A stretch of 52,707 nucleotides of DNA, taken from the NCBI GenBank assembly GCA_024763055.1, contig JANTGH010000007.1, positions 1 through 52,707 of the forward strand, in the 5' to 3' direction. The position numbers were made by a program, and so were the translations under genes. Below, piece by piece: positions 8,886-17,106 of the stretch; positions within the stretch are counted from its first letter, which is position 1, and each line of letters starts with the position of its first letter. The notes below the pieces were generated by a model. The model did no database searches. It was given only the letters and a program-made list of their open reading frames with translations, and was not told where the DNA came from. This stretch comes from Desulfobulbaceae bacterium. Lineage in GTDB: Bacteria > Desulfobacterota > Desulfobulbia > Desulfobulbales > Desulfobulbaceae.

Positions 8886-9060
8886 ACCCGCAGCGAGGGC
8901 GGGAATCCATTATTTCGTCATCCCGTTGTCCTCCCACATCCGTCTTTCTCGCAGTCTGCCCCACTCCGTCTTTCCCGTGATCTGGTGGGCGGGAATCCAT
9001 TATTTCGTCATTTCCGTGGTCTTTTCGTCGGAAATCCAGCCTACACCCCGGTGCCAAACA
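8886..9060. repeat. Degenerate dispersed-repeat block, related to 4743-4970
   Basis: GGGCGGGAATCCATTATTTC and the following GTCA occur at 8897-8920 and again at 8987-9010, exactly 90 bp apart. Between them are decayed copies of the CGTCATTCCCGC unit (for example CGTCTTTCTCGCAGTCTGCC at 8941). The block then continues as ATTTCCGTGGTCTTTTC...GAAATCCAG, matching the tail at 4898-4930. The two blocks bracket the regulator and the small exported gene. The rest of 8814-9230 has no recognisable gene. Confidence 0.75.
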
Positions 9061-9230
9061 CCTGCCTGGATCCCCGTCCCCGACAACAGCATTCGAGGAT
9101 GACGCATACCTCGGGGATGACGGTCTGTCCCCGACAACCTTCGGGTATGACTACTTCCTCAGAAATAACAGTTTTTCCTTCCCTGCCGGAAACGCATTGT
9201 TTCTCACAGAAAATAATAGACAAAAAGCAA

Positions 9231-9278
9231 TTTTTTCTCCCGTTTGTACCTCATATGTACCCTGCCGCCTGTTATCAT
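9231..9278 (+). promoter_or_regulatory. Candidate SARP operator and promoter, upstream of the beta-propeller operon
   Basis: TTTTTTCTC (9231-9239) is followed by the direct heptamers TGTACCT (9245-9251) and TGTACCC (9256-9262). Ten bp later is TATCAT (9273-9278), a good -10. The heptamers, their 4-bp spacer and the 10-bp gap to the -10 match the 8071-8117 element exactly; only the spacer after the T/C-rich box differs (5 versus 4 nt). Surrounding sequence is not conserved, so the shared part looks functional. A start near 9285 would leave a leader of about 105 nt before the ATG at 9391. Confidence 0.65.
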
Positions 9279-9390
9279 CAGGGAAAAGGAGATTCTCTTC
9301 CGGGTTGACAGACGGGTTCTTTATTGCTCACCGGCCCGCGGGGGAAATTACATAACCGGCGTTGAGATCGAAAAAATACGGGAGGTTGGC

Positions 9391-12300
9391 ATGATAAAAT
9401 TATATCGGTGTCCTGGTTGGATATTCCTGATAGTTTTCTTTTTCTTTATCGGGATTTCCGCCGTCGATAGTGAAAGCGCCGCTTCACCCGCAAAACAGGA
9501 GCAACGGGGAGTTCAAGCGATTCCCGCAGCACAAAATACCCTGCAACAGGATTTGCTGTCCAGGATTACGGAGGATATTCAACAGCGGGAATACTTTTTC
9601 CATCGAGGACCCGTTCACCCAGAACAATCAGACAAAAATATATGGCAGGCACCCAACCGCAAACATGATTTACGTGTCTATGCCGGCGAAAACGGTGTTG
9701 AAATCCTGGAACGCCGGGGTGAAGGAAAACGATTGCTTCAGTTGAAGACTGTTGCTTTTGGACGTTTCGGCAATCTGCGCTCTCCAGGATCAGGGAGCAT
9801 TTCAGCGCACAAAAACCGACTGGAAATACAACGGGACACACTGAGCGAATGGTATATCAACACGGAAGAGGGGATCGAACAGGGTTTTACGCTGCCGAAA
9901 AAGATTGCCGGAAGCAGGCCCTTGATCATTGAACTGGAATGCGATAAGCAGCCGATTGTACATGATGATACCCATCTGGTCTTCGCCTCCTCCGCCAGAC
10001 GTCCTCTTGACTATGGCAGTTTGATCGTCACGGATGCGCTGGAAAACCCGGTTCCTGCCAAATTTATTCTGCTTGCCGAAAACCGTTTCAGTATCCGGAT
10101 ACACGACCAGGCGGCAGTCTATCCCCTCACCATTGATCCGATCATTACCTCATCGTACGATTCCCTGCTCTATGGTGATCAGACAAATGAATACTTCGGC
10201 ACCTCGGTTGCCGATGCCGGGGATGTCAATGGCGATGGATACAGTGATATCATTGTCGGCGCCCCAAACTATGATAACGGCCAGAATCAAGAGGGCGCTG
10301 TTTTTCTTTTTTTAGGCGGATTGAGCGGAATTGCTCAAACTCCGTCGTATCATTGGGAAGGAGAGGTTGCAGGGGCACAGTTTGGAAATACCCTTTCGGG
10401 AGCCGGTGATGTCAATGGTGACGGCAAGGATGATTTTGTGGTGGGCACTGTGGAAAATTATCCATCAACCCAGGGCAGCGCCATCGTCTACTACGGCGAT
10501 GCGGATGTAACCAATGGCTTGAGTCACAGCGGCACTATAATTGGCTCCGGTGTGAATGATAAATTTGCGGCCAGTGTTTCAGGCGCCGGAGATGTCAATG
10601 GCGACGGATACAGTGACATTATCATCGGCGCCCCTGGATATGGCCGGAATTCGATAGTTGAAGAGGGACGGGCCTATCTTTTCTATGGTTCCGAATACGG
10701 CATTGATACCCTTGGTGTTGATGATTTTTCCTTTCAGAATACCGGACAGGTCATTGACCATTCCGGCTATCATTTCGGTACTACGGTTTCAGTTGCCGGT
10801 GATATTAATGGAGACGGGTATGGCGATGTTCTTGCCTCCACTGATCGCGATGATGCGGGTACCGGCAATGAAGTGTATATTTATTATGGCTCGTCATACG
10901 GCATTTCCACCACTCCCGCATTTTCCGAAAAAATAGTCTCACCCCAGGCAGACAGCGATTTTGGTATAGGCCTTGCTGCGGCCGGTGATCTCAACGGAGA
11001 CGGCTTTGGCGACATCGTTATCGGCGCTCCTTTGTATGATGCCGACGGCCTGACGGACCAGGGGGCGCTGTTTATTCATTTCGGCTCTTCATCCGGATTG
11101 TCTTCGACCATCTCCCCGCTCGCCTTTAAGTCGAACAGCAATGGCGCTTTTCTCGGCAGCAGTGTTTCCGGAAGCGGCGATCTCAATGGGGACGGCTACA
11201 GTGATTTTGTCGCCGGGGCACTTGGTTATAACCTCCATGACGGGGCGATTTTCATTTATCACGGAACTGCGGCGGGAGCGGCCTATTCCTCTAAAATTCA
11301 TCTTTCCGATGTCGGCGTAGAGTCAGGAGCAAGTGTCGCCGCCACCGGCGATGTCAACGGTGATGGATACGCCGATCTTGTCGCGGGAGCGCCGCTTATC
11401 GGCGTCAATCACTGCGGCGGGGTCTTTGTCTTTCATGGCGGGGCCGCGCTGTTGGACAATACTCCCGATTTTTTCCTCGAATCCAATCAGGCCGGGGCTG
11501 AGTTTGGATCATCGGTATCGGCTGCGGGAGATTTTAACGGCGATGGCTATGATGACATCATCATCGGAGCGCCTTATTTTGACAAAGGACAAGGCCATGA
11601 GGGTATGGCGTTTCTCTATTACGGTCCTCCCGGTGGCCTGCTCTGGCCCTTTCCCCTTCAGCTTGGGGGTGATGTTACGAATGCATATTTCGGGAAAAAT
11701 GTAGCGGCCGCTGGAGATGTGAACGGGGATGGCTATGATGATGTCATTATTGGGGCGCCAACCAGTCCTTTTGATGGAAAAGCGTTCATCTATTACGGAG
11801 ATGCATTCTTAAATTTTCCTCCCAAATCGTTTTTATCGGCTGGTGATGTGGTATCCGGGGCTGGAGATGTCAATGGCGATGGTTTTGCCGATGTTATAGT
11901 CGCTGCCCCTGACTTTGATAATTTCAAGGGGCGTGTTTCTCTTTTTCTTGGTTCCGCCCATGGCATTAAAACAATCCCCTCGGCCGGAATAATTGGCACA
12001 CACGGCTTTGGTTTCGGGAAGAACATCGCTGGAATCGGTGATATCAACGGAGACGGTTATTCCGATATCGCTGTTGGCGCCAAGGATTATGCTAATGGGG
12101 AGTCAGGGGAAGGCGCTGTTTTTATCTATCATGGCTCAGCTCATGGTTTATCAGCAACACAGACCTGCGTTCTGGAATCAGATATACCTTCAGCCGCATT
12201 GGGAGAGGTTTCAGGTGCCGGAGATGTCAACGGTGATGGGTTTGATGACATCATTGCAGGAGCGGATGGAATCGGCAAGGCCTATCTGTATCTTGGGTCA

Positions 12301-13143
12301 ACAACCGGCCTTACAAACAGCCTGCCTATTATTTTTCAGGGAAGTGATCCCGCTTTCGGCTTTCGCACTTCCGGCGCCGGTGATGTCAACGGTGATGGTT
12401 TTGACGATATTCTCGTGGCTGCCACATCCGATACTGTCTCTCTTTATTTCGGGAAAGCAAGTGGTCTTGATATCGGAACTCCAGTGGTTTTTCAGAGCAA
12501 TCAAAACAATTCCCTCTTCGGTTACGGTCTGTCCGGTGCCGGTGATGTCAATGGCGACGGTTTTGCAGACATCGTCATCGGAGCAGAAAGATATGATCAT
12601 GGTCAGACCGATGAAGGCGCGGCCTTTCTCTATCTCGGCAACAGCTCCAGTCGTCCTGTCCGCACAACTTTTCTCAGAAAAGACGATTCTCATCCAATCG
12701 CCTCCCGTGGCCTGTCCTATGACGACAGCGGCTTTGCTCTGCGCATGGATCTGCATTCACCACGGGGAAAGGAAAAAATCAGGATAGAGGCCCTGGTTTG
12801 CCCGGAAATTCAGCCGCCGCCGGGAATATTCAATGCCTGCGACACGTTTATTTCTCCCTGGCAGGATGGTGTCACATCTTACACCCTGCAGATGGCCGGT
12901 CTCAAGCCGGGACTCTATTCGATCCGGGCCCGACAGGCCTATGCCCCGTATGCCGCTGTCACCCAAGGGGTATACCAACCGGCGCATCTCTGTGCCAATA
13001 ATTATCCCTGTCCTTCGTCACAGCATGGTCCCTGGCGATATCTGCATGGCGATTCCTCGGAATCGGTCATACGCATCGGCATGCCAAAATCAGAATTCCC
13101 CTGGCCTATGTTTCTGCCGGCCATAATATCCGGCGGAAAATAA
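9391..13143 (+). CDS. Secreted FG-GAP / integrin-alpha-like beta-propeller protein with FLPAI C-terminal tag
   Basis: The 1250-residue exported protein starts at ATG 9391, preceded by GGGAGG; the frame extends upstream to a TTG at 9244 but that lies inside the operator. A signal peptide covers about residues 1-30. A domain at about 60-255 ends in AVYPLTIDP, a segment common just before FG-GAP arrays. Then come 14 repeats centred on GD-[VILF]-NGDG-[YFK]-xD (about 268-1080), each a calcium-binding DxNxDG loop. Fourteen fits two seven-bladed propellers. The C-terminal domain has cysteines and ends with FPWPMFLPAI five residues before the end. It is first of four co-directional genes. Adhesion or surface display is inferred; ligand unknown. 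Confidence 0.88.
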   Translation: MIKLYRCPGWIFLIVFFFFIGISAVDSESAASPAKQEQRGVQAIPAAQNTLQQDLLSRITEDIQQREYFFHRGPVHPEQSDKNIWQAPNRKHDLRVYAGENGVEILERRGEGKRLLQLKTVAFGRFGNLRSPGSGSISAHKNRLEIQRDTLSEWYINTEEGIEQGFTLPKKIAGSRPLIIELECDKQPIVHDDTHLVFASSARRPLDYGSLIVTDALENPVPAKFILLAENRFSIRIHDQAAVYPLTIDPIITSSYDSLLYGDQTNEYFGTSVADAGDVNGDGYSDIIVGAPNYDNGQNQEGAVFLFLGGLSGIAQTPSYHWEGEVAGAQFGNTLSGAGDVNGDGKDDFVVGTVENYPSTQGSAIVYYGDADVTNGLSHSGTIIGSGVNDKFAASVSGAGDVNGDGYSDIIIGAPGYGRNSIVEEGRAYLFYGSEYGIDTLGVDDFSFQNTGQVIDHSGYHFGTTVSVAGDINGDGYGDVLASTDRDDAGTGNEVYIYYGSSYGISTTPAFSEKIVSPQADSDFGIGLAAAGDLNGDGFGDIVIGAPLYDADGLTDQGALFIHFGSSSGLSSTISPLAFKSNSNGAFLGSSVSGSGDLNGDGYSDFVAGALGYNLHDGAIFIYHGTAAGAAYSSKIHLSDVGVESGASVAATGDVNGDGYADLVAGAPLIGVNHCGGVFVFHGGAALLDNTPDFFLESNQAGAEFGSSVSAAGDFNGDGYDDIIIGAPYFDKGQGHEGMAFLYYGPPGGLLWPFPLQLGGDVTNAYFGKNVAAAGDVNGDGYDDVIIGAPTSPFDGKAFIYYGDAFLNFPPKSFLSAGDVVSGAGDVNGDGFADVIVAAPDFDNFKGRVSLFLGSAHGIKTIPSAGIIGTHGFGFGKNIAGIGDINGDGYSDIAVGAKDYANGESGEGAVFIYHGSAHGLSATQTCVLESDIPSAALGEVSGAGDVNGDGFDDIIAGADGIGKAYLYLGSTTGLTNSLPIIFQGSDPAFGFRTSGAGDVNGDGFDDILVAATSDTVSLYFGKASGLDIGTPVVFQSNQNNSLFGYGLSGAGDVNGDGFADIVIGAERYDHGQTDEGAAFLYLGNSSSRPVRTTFLRKDDSHPIASRGLSYDDSGFALRMDLHSPRGKEKIRIEALVCPEIQPPPGIFNACDTFISPWQDGVTSYTLQMAGLKPGLYSIRARQAYAPYAAVTQGVYQPAHLCANNYPCPSSQHGPWRYLHGDSSESVIRIGMPKSEFPWPMFLPAIISGGK

Positions 13144-13179
13144 TGCTTGCTCACAACCTTTCCCGCATGGAGCATAAGA

Positions 13180-15684
13180 ATGAAAAGAATTCATTTCCTA
13201 ACCCTGGTACTGGTGCTTCTGCAAGCGCCCCTGGCAGTCGCTGCTCTGGAATTTAATCCGACACTTTCCCTGACCGCAGGATTCCCCGGTGATTTGCCCG
13301 ATAATACAAGAGTGGCCTACAACTCACGGCACAGGGAGTATCTCGTTGTCTACCAGTACCATAACAGTATACTGCCCGGTCCCGATCAGATCCATGCAGC
13401 CAGGCTTTCAGCTGACGGAAAATATATCGCCAACTATATCATTTCCGATTTGCTCAACAGCTGTGGCCAGCCGGATGTGGCCTATGACCCGCTTTTTGAC
13501 CGCTATCTTGTTGTCTGGGCCTATGATACCGCCAATGACGGCACTGACCATGGCTGGGATATATATGGCCGTTTTATCCCCTGGAGCGGACCGACTGACA
13601 CTCTGAACAGCTTTGAAATCGCGGCTGGATATGATGAATATACCGGCAGTGGTTTTCATCTTGCGGTGGCTGAAAAAAATCCGAGAATTGCCTACGGGAA
13701 GAAAAATAAAACTTTTCTTATCGTTATGGAAGCTGTTCCCATCGATCCAGGAAGCAAGCCATATATCACGGGAACCAAAGTGTCGGTTACCGGGAATAAT
13801 CACTGGCAGAATCTCACAATCAGACTTACTGACATCTCCCTCGTGACCCTTGCCCACCCCGATGTGGCCTATGACAGTCTCCAGGATGAGTTTCTCGTTG
13901 TCTTTGATGATAACGAAAACTCAAGTTCAGGTGGTAGTATCTTCGGTCAGTTTGTTACCGGTCAGGAAGCGGTTGGAGAACATCATACGCTTCACAATTT
14001 TGGGATTCGATTCAGTGAAATAAACCCTGGCATAGCGCTCAGCGGGCACCATGAGCGGCCTGCTGTTGACTATTGTCCCGCCGCAGATTTTTATCTTATC
14101 ACCTGGGTCACAAACCGTGATATCGGACTTGGAGACCTCTGGGCCCGGTATTACCCGGGCAGAAGTGTACAGCCGCCACCTTCTGCGGTCCATCTTGAAC
14201 AATTGGACACCGGAGATTCCGTCAATCTTGTCGATGTGGCCTGCGGCGCAAACAAAATCCCCACCAATGGGCCTCAGGGTGGAGCGGACTGCCTTGTTAC
14301 CTGGACCCTGCGCCATGACAATGCATTCTGGACCTTTGGCCGCCAGATATCTCTTGTCGGAGACAGCAATGGTAATTTACTCAGCCATGCCACCGGTTTT
14401 TTCGGCCCTCTGCAGAACCTGGGCGCCGAATCGTCCTGGGGAACAGGGGAGCCGCGTATCGGAGTTGCATCCGGCCCAAAGAATTTCTGCCCGGCCTTCA
14501 CCGGACTGGACAGTTTATCAAATCAACGGACATTCAGCCGAATGAGCAGCTACTCGCCCTTGCCGGGCTGGAGCGCTGTGACTGCGGATGCAGACAGTTT
14601 TCACGGTCTTGCTACCAGAAGAGACGGCTCGCTGTATGCGTGGGGATCAAACTATTATGGAGTTCTCGGCCTGGGGGATACCAAAGATAGGAATACACCA
14701 GAACAGGTTGGCTCGGCCAAAGATTGGGTCATGGTGAGCACAGGACAAGGTCATACCCTTGGTATCCGTTCCGATGGTTCCCTTTGGGCCTGGGGATACA
14801 ATTATTACGGCCAACTCGGTCTGGGGGACAACGGCGACAATACGGATAGAATAACACCTGTTCGCGTCGGTTCAGCAACAGACTGGATAACCGTGAGTGC
14901 GGGAGGCGATAGCAGTTTTGGTATTCGTTCCGACGGCTCTCTTTGGGCTTGGGGGGATAATTTGTTTGGCGGTCTTGGACTCGGCGATACCAACGACAGA
15001 AGCGTTCCGACCAGAGTGGGAACATGGAATGACTGGGTGGCGGTAAACGAAGGGCGTTGGTTTACTCTGGGTATTCGTGCTGATGGTTCCCTCTATGCCT
15101 GGGGATCAAACTTCGTAGGCCAGCTTGGACTCGGAGATTTCAACGACAGAACCGCACCTGCCCGGGTGGGGACATGGAATGACTGGGTAACTGTGAGCGC
15201 TGGAGATGACCACAGCCTTGGTATTCGTGCCGACGGTTCTCTCTATGCATGGGGGATGGGTGGCAGCAAGCTCGGCCTTGGTCCACATGATCCACACGCC
15301 AGCAGTCTAATTACAAAGGTCGGTTCGTTCACTGACTGGCTGACAGTGAGCGCTGGATTTGGCCACAGCCTTGGAATTCGTGCCGACGGCTCTCTATGGG
15401 CTTGGGGAGACAATCAGTCTGGTGAATTAGGATTGGGGGACAACGCTGAGAGAAATACACCCGCACGAGTCGGAACCTGGGCCTGGCAAACAATGGCGGC
15501 CGGGGATTTCTACAGCTTCGCCATCCGTTCCGACGGCTCCCTGTGGTCCTGGGGTTACAACCATGGAACCCTTGGTCTCGGCGATACAACGGATAGAAAC
15601 ATCCCCACCCAGGTCTTCCTGCCTAAATCAAAATTCCCCTGGGCCATGTTCCTGCCGGCCATAATAAACGGGAAAACCAACTGA
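13180..15684 (+). CDS. Secreted protein with repeated-blade domain, seven RCC1 repeats and FLPAI tag
   Basis: The 834-residue protein starts at ATG 13180 (GGAG 8-11 nt upstream) with a clear signal peptide (residues 1-22, cleaved near AVAA). The N-terminal half (about 24-455) has recurring blades of the form VAY-[NDG]-x-x-x-x-EYLVV-[YFW], suggesting a beta-propeller. From about 460 there are seven RCC1 units (SLGIRADGSL-[WY]-AWG...QLGLGD), enough for a complete seven-bladed propeller. The last residues are KFPWAMFLPAI plus six. The N-terminal half is close to that of the next gene, so the two are paralogues. RCC1 repeats in bacteria are usually in exported proteins; the partner is unknown. 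Confidence 0.85.
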   Translation: MKRIHFLTLVLVLLQAPLAVAALEFNPTLSLTAGFPGDLPDNTRVAYNSRHREYLVVYQYHNSILPGPDQIHAARLSADGKYIANYIISDLLNSCGQPDVAYDPLFDRYLVVWAYDTANDGTDHGWDIYGRFIPWSGPTDTLNSFEIAAGYDEYTGSGFHLAVAEKNPRIAYGKKNKTFLIVMEAVPIDPGSKPYITGTKVSVTGNNHWQNLTIRLTDISLVTLAHPDVAYDSLQDEFLVVFDDNENSSSGGSIFGQFVTGQEAVGEHHTLHNFGIRFSEINPGIALSGHHERPAVDYCPAADFYLITWVTNRDIGLGDLWARYYPGRSVQPPPSAVHLEQLDTGDSVNLVDVACGANKIPTNGPQGGADCLVTWTLRHDNAFWTFGRQISLVGDSNGNLLSHATGFFGPLQNLGAESSWGTGEPRIGVASGPKNFCPAFTGLDSLSNQRTFSRMSSYSPLPGWSAVTADADSFHGLATRRDGSLYAWGSNYYGVLGLGDTKDRNTPEQVGSAKDWVMVSTGQGHTLGIRSDGSLWAWGYNYYGQLGLGDNGDNTDRITPVRVGSATDWITVSAGGDSSFGIRSDGSLWAWGDNLFGGLGLGDTNDRSVPTRVGTWNDWVAVNEGRWFTLGIRADGSLYAWGSNFVGQLGLGDFNDRTAPARVGTWNDWVTVSAGDDHSLGIRADGSLYAWGMGGSKLGLGPHDPHASSLITKVGSFTDWLTVSAGFGHSLGIRADGSLWAWGDNQSGELGLGDNAERNTPARVGTWAWQTMAAGDFYSFAIRSDGSLWSWGYNHGTLGLGDTTDRNIPTQVFLPKSKFPWAMFLPAIINGKTN

Positions 15685-15707
15685 TATTTGTGGAGAGGAG
15701 AGGGAAG

Positions 15708-17072
15708 GTGAAGAAAAAACGGCACGAACTAACGGGTAAGACAATAAAAATAATTCTCTGTTGTTTGTTGTTCTGGCTCTTGCCCGCAACTGCCGGGGCA
15801 GCCCTTGAATTTAATGCGACCCGTTCCCTTACCGCCGGTTGGCCCGGCGATCAGCCCAACTATCCCAGGGTCGCCTATAATTCCCGGCGCAATGAATACC
15901 TCGTGGTGTACGAGTATCATAATGATTTTATTCCGGGATCGATTCAGATCCATGGAGCCCGGCTTTCCGCCACAGGCAACTATATCGCCAATTACATCAT
16001 TTCCGACCTGCCCAATAACTGTGTGCAGCCTGATGTTGACTATGATCCAGTCCAGGACCGCTATCTTGTAGTCTGGAGCTATGACCGGCTTGGGAACAAT
16101 GGGGACTGGGATATTTATGGTAGATTTGTACCCGCGACAGGTCCGGTCGATACCCTGCCCGGCATGACCATTGGTGGTTTCTCCACCTGGAACGAATCAC
16201 ATCCCCGCCTTGCCTACGGCGCCGTTGACCGGGATTTTTTTGTGGTCTTTGACCTGGAAACCGGCGGCGCCCACCAGCCAGGCATCGCAGGATTCAGAGT
16301 GCCGGCCGATGGTTCACCATCCTGGCATTACATGTACATACGCGAAAATACCTATCAAGAGCCCAGAATGCATCCTGACATTGCCTATAATCCATTACGG
16401 GATGAATTCCTGGTCGTTTATGACAATGCGCTGGATATTTATGGGCATATCTTTCCGGGCCATGCCACCAATGGTCAATTTTATAATATCACGGATATTG
16501 GTCTGGCAATGACAGAGTTGCCTGCTCCGGCTACGCCCCTGCCCGGTATCCATGATTATCCGGCAATTTCCTTTTCGCCCGGCGCCAACTATTACATCAT
16601 TACCTGGGACACCAACAGGGCTACTGGTCATGGCGATATCTACGCCCGTTATTATCCCGGCGGCAACACCCTGCCGACAACTGTATACATGGAACTGCTC
16701 GACAACAACGCTGATCATGATAGAAATTCGTCGGTAGCCTGCAAAAATGACGGCACAGGATGCCTGGCACTCTGGATAGTGAAACACAACGGCATCCTCT
16801 TTACCTTTGGCCGGGAAATTTCCCTTAAAAGTGATGCTTCCGGCGTGCTGATAAGCCATGACACCGGTTTTTACGCACCCCTTGATAACCTGTCGACTGC
16901 CTCATCCTGGAGCAGGTATCCCACCGTCGCCATTGCCGGTGGCCGGAAAAATTTTTACCTGGCCTTTATGGGAAAAAGCCCCAACGCAATAAATATATTC
17001 GGCAGGAATACACTTTTTTCTTCCTTTTCCTGGCCCATGTTTCTACCAGCGATAATACATAGAAAGAAATGA
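15708..17072 (+). CDS. Secreted blade-repeat protein without RCC1 array, FLPAI tag
   Basis: The 454-residue protein is a shorter paralogue of the preceding one. I chose GTG 15708 because GGAGAGG lies about 8 nt upstream; GTG 15690 is the alternative. The signal peptide has a basic n-region (KKKRHELTGK) and is cleaved near AGA at about residue 30. The mature protein starts ALEFNATRSLTAGWPGD, nearly the same as its neighbour, and keeps the VAYNSRRNEYLVV blade motif several times, but has no RCC1 array. It ends FSWPMFLPAI plus five residues. Gap to the previous stop is 23 bp, so same transcript. Confidence 0.83.
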   Translation: MKKKRHELTGKTIKIILCCLLFWLLPATAGAALEFNATRSLTAGWPGDQPNYPRVAYNSRRNEYLVVYEYHNDFIPGSIQIHGARLSATGNYIANYIISDLPNNCVQPDVDYDPVQDRYLVVWSYDRLGNNGDWDIYGRFVPATGPVDTLPGMTIGGFSTWNESHPRLAYGAVDRDFFVVFDLETGGAHQPGIAGFRVPADGSPSWHYMYIRENTYQEPRMHPDIAYNPLRDEFLVVYDNALDIYGHIFPGHATNGQFYNITDIGLAMTELPAPATPLPGIHDYPAISFSPGANYYIITWDTNRATGHGDIYARYYPGGNTLPTTVYMELLDNNADHDRNSSVACKNDGTGCLALWIVKHNGILFTFGREISLKSDASGVLISHDTGFYAPLDNLSTASSWSRYPTVAIAGGRKNFYLAFMGKSPNAINIFGRNTLFSSFSWPMFLPAIIHRKK

Positions 17073-17106
17073 GATGATGTCTGCATTTTATGAGAGGAAC
17101 AGCGTT

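Noticed and set aside
9305-9326. TTGACA as an extra promoter for the propeller operon
   Set aside because: No -10-like hexamer at 16-18 bp spacing.
9244-9390. Upstream TTG start for the FG-GAP protein
   Set aside because: It starts inside the operator repeat and would put 49 non-signal residues before a good signal peptide; ATG 9391 has GGGAGG.
10195-12640. FG-GAP DNA as a microsatellite or recombining repeat
   Set aside because: Repeats are conserved as protein but diverged as DNA, unlike the RCC1 units at 18841.
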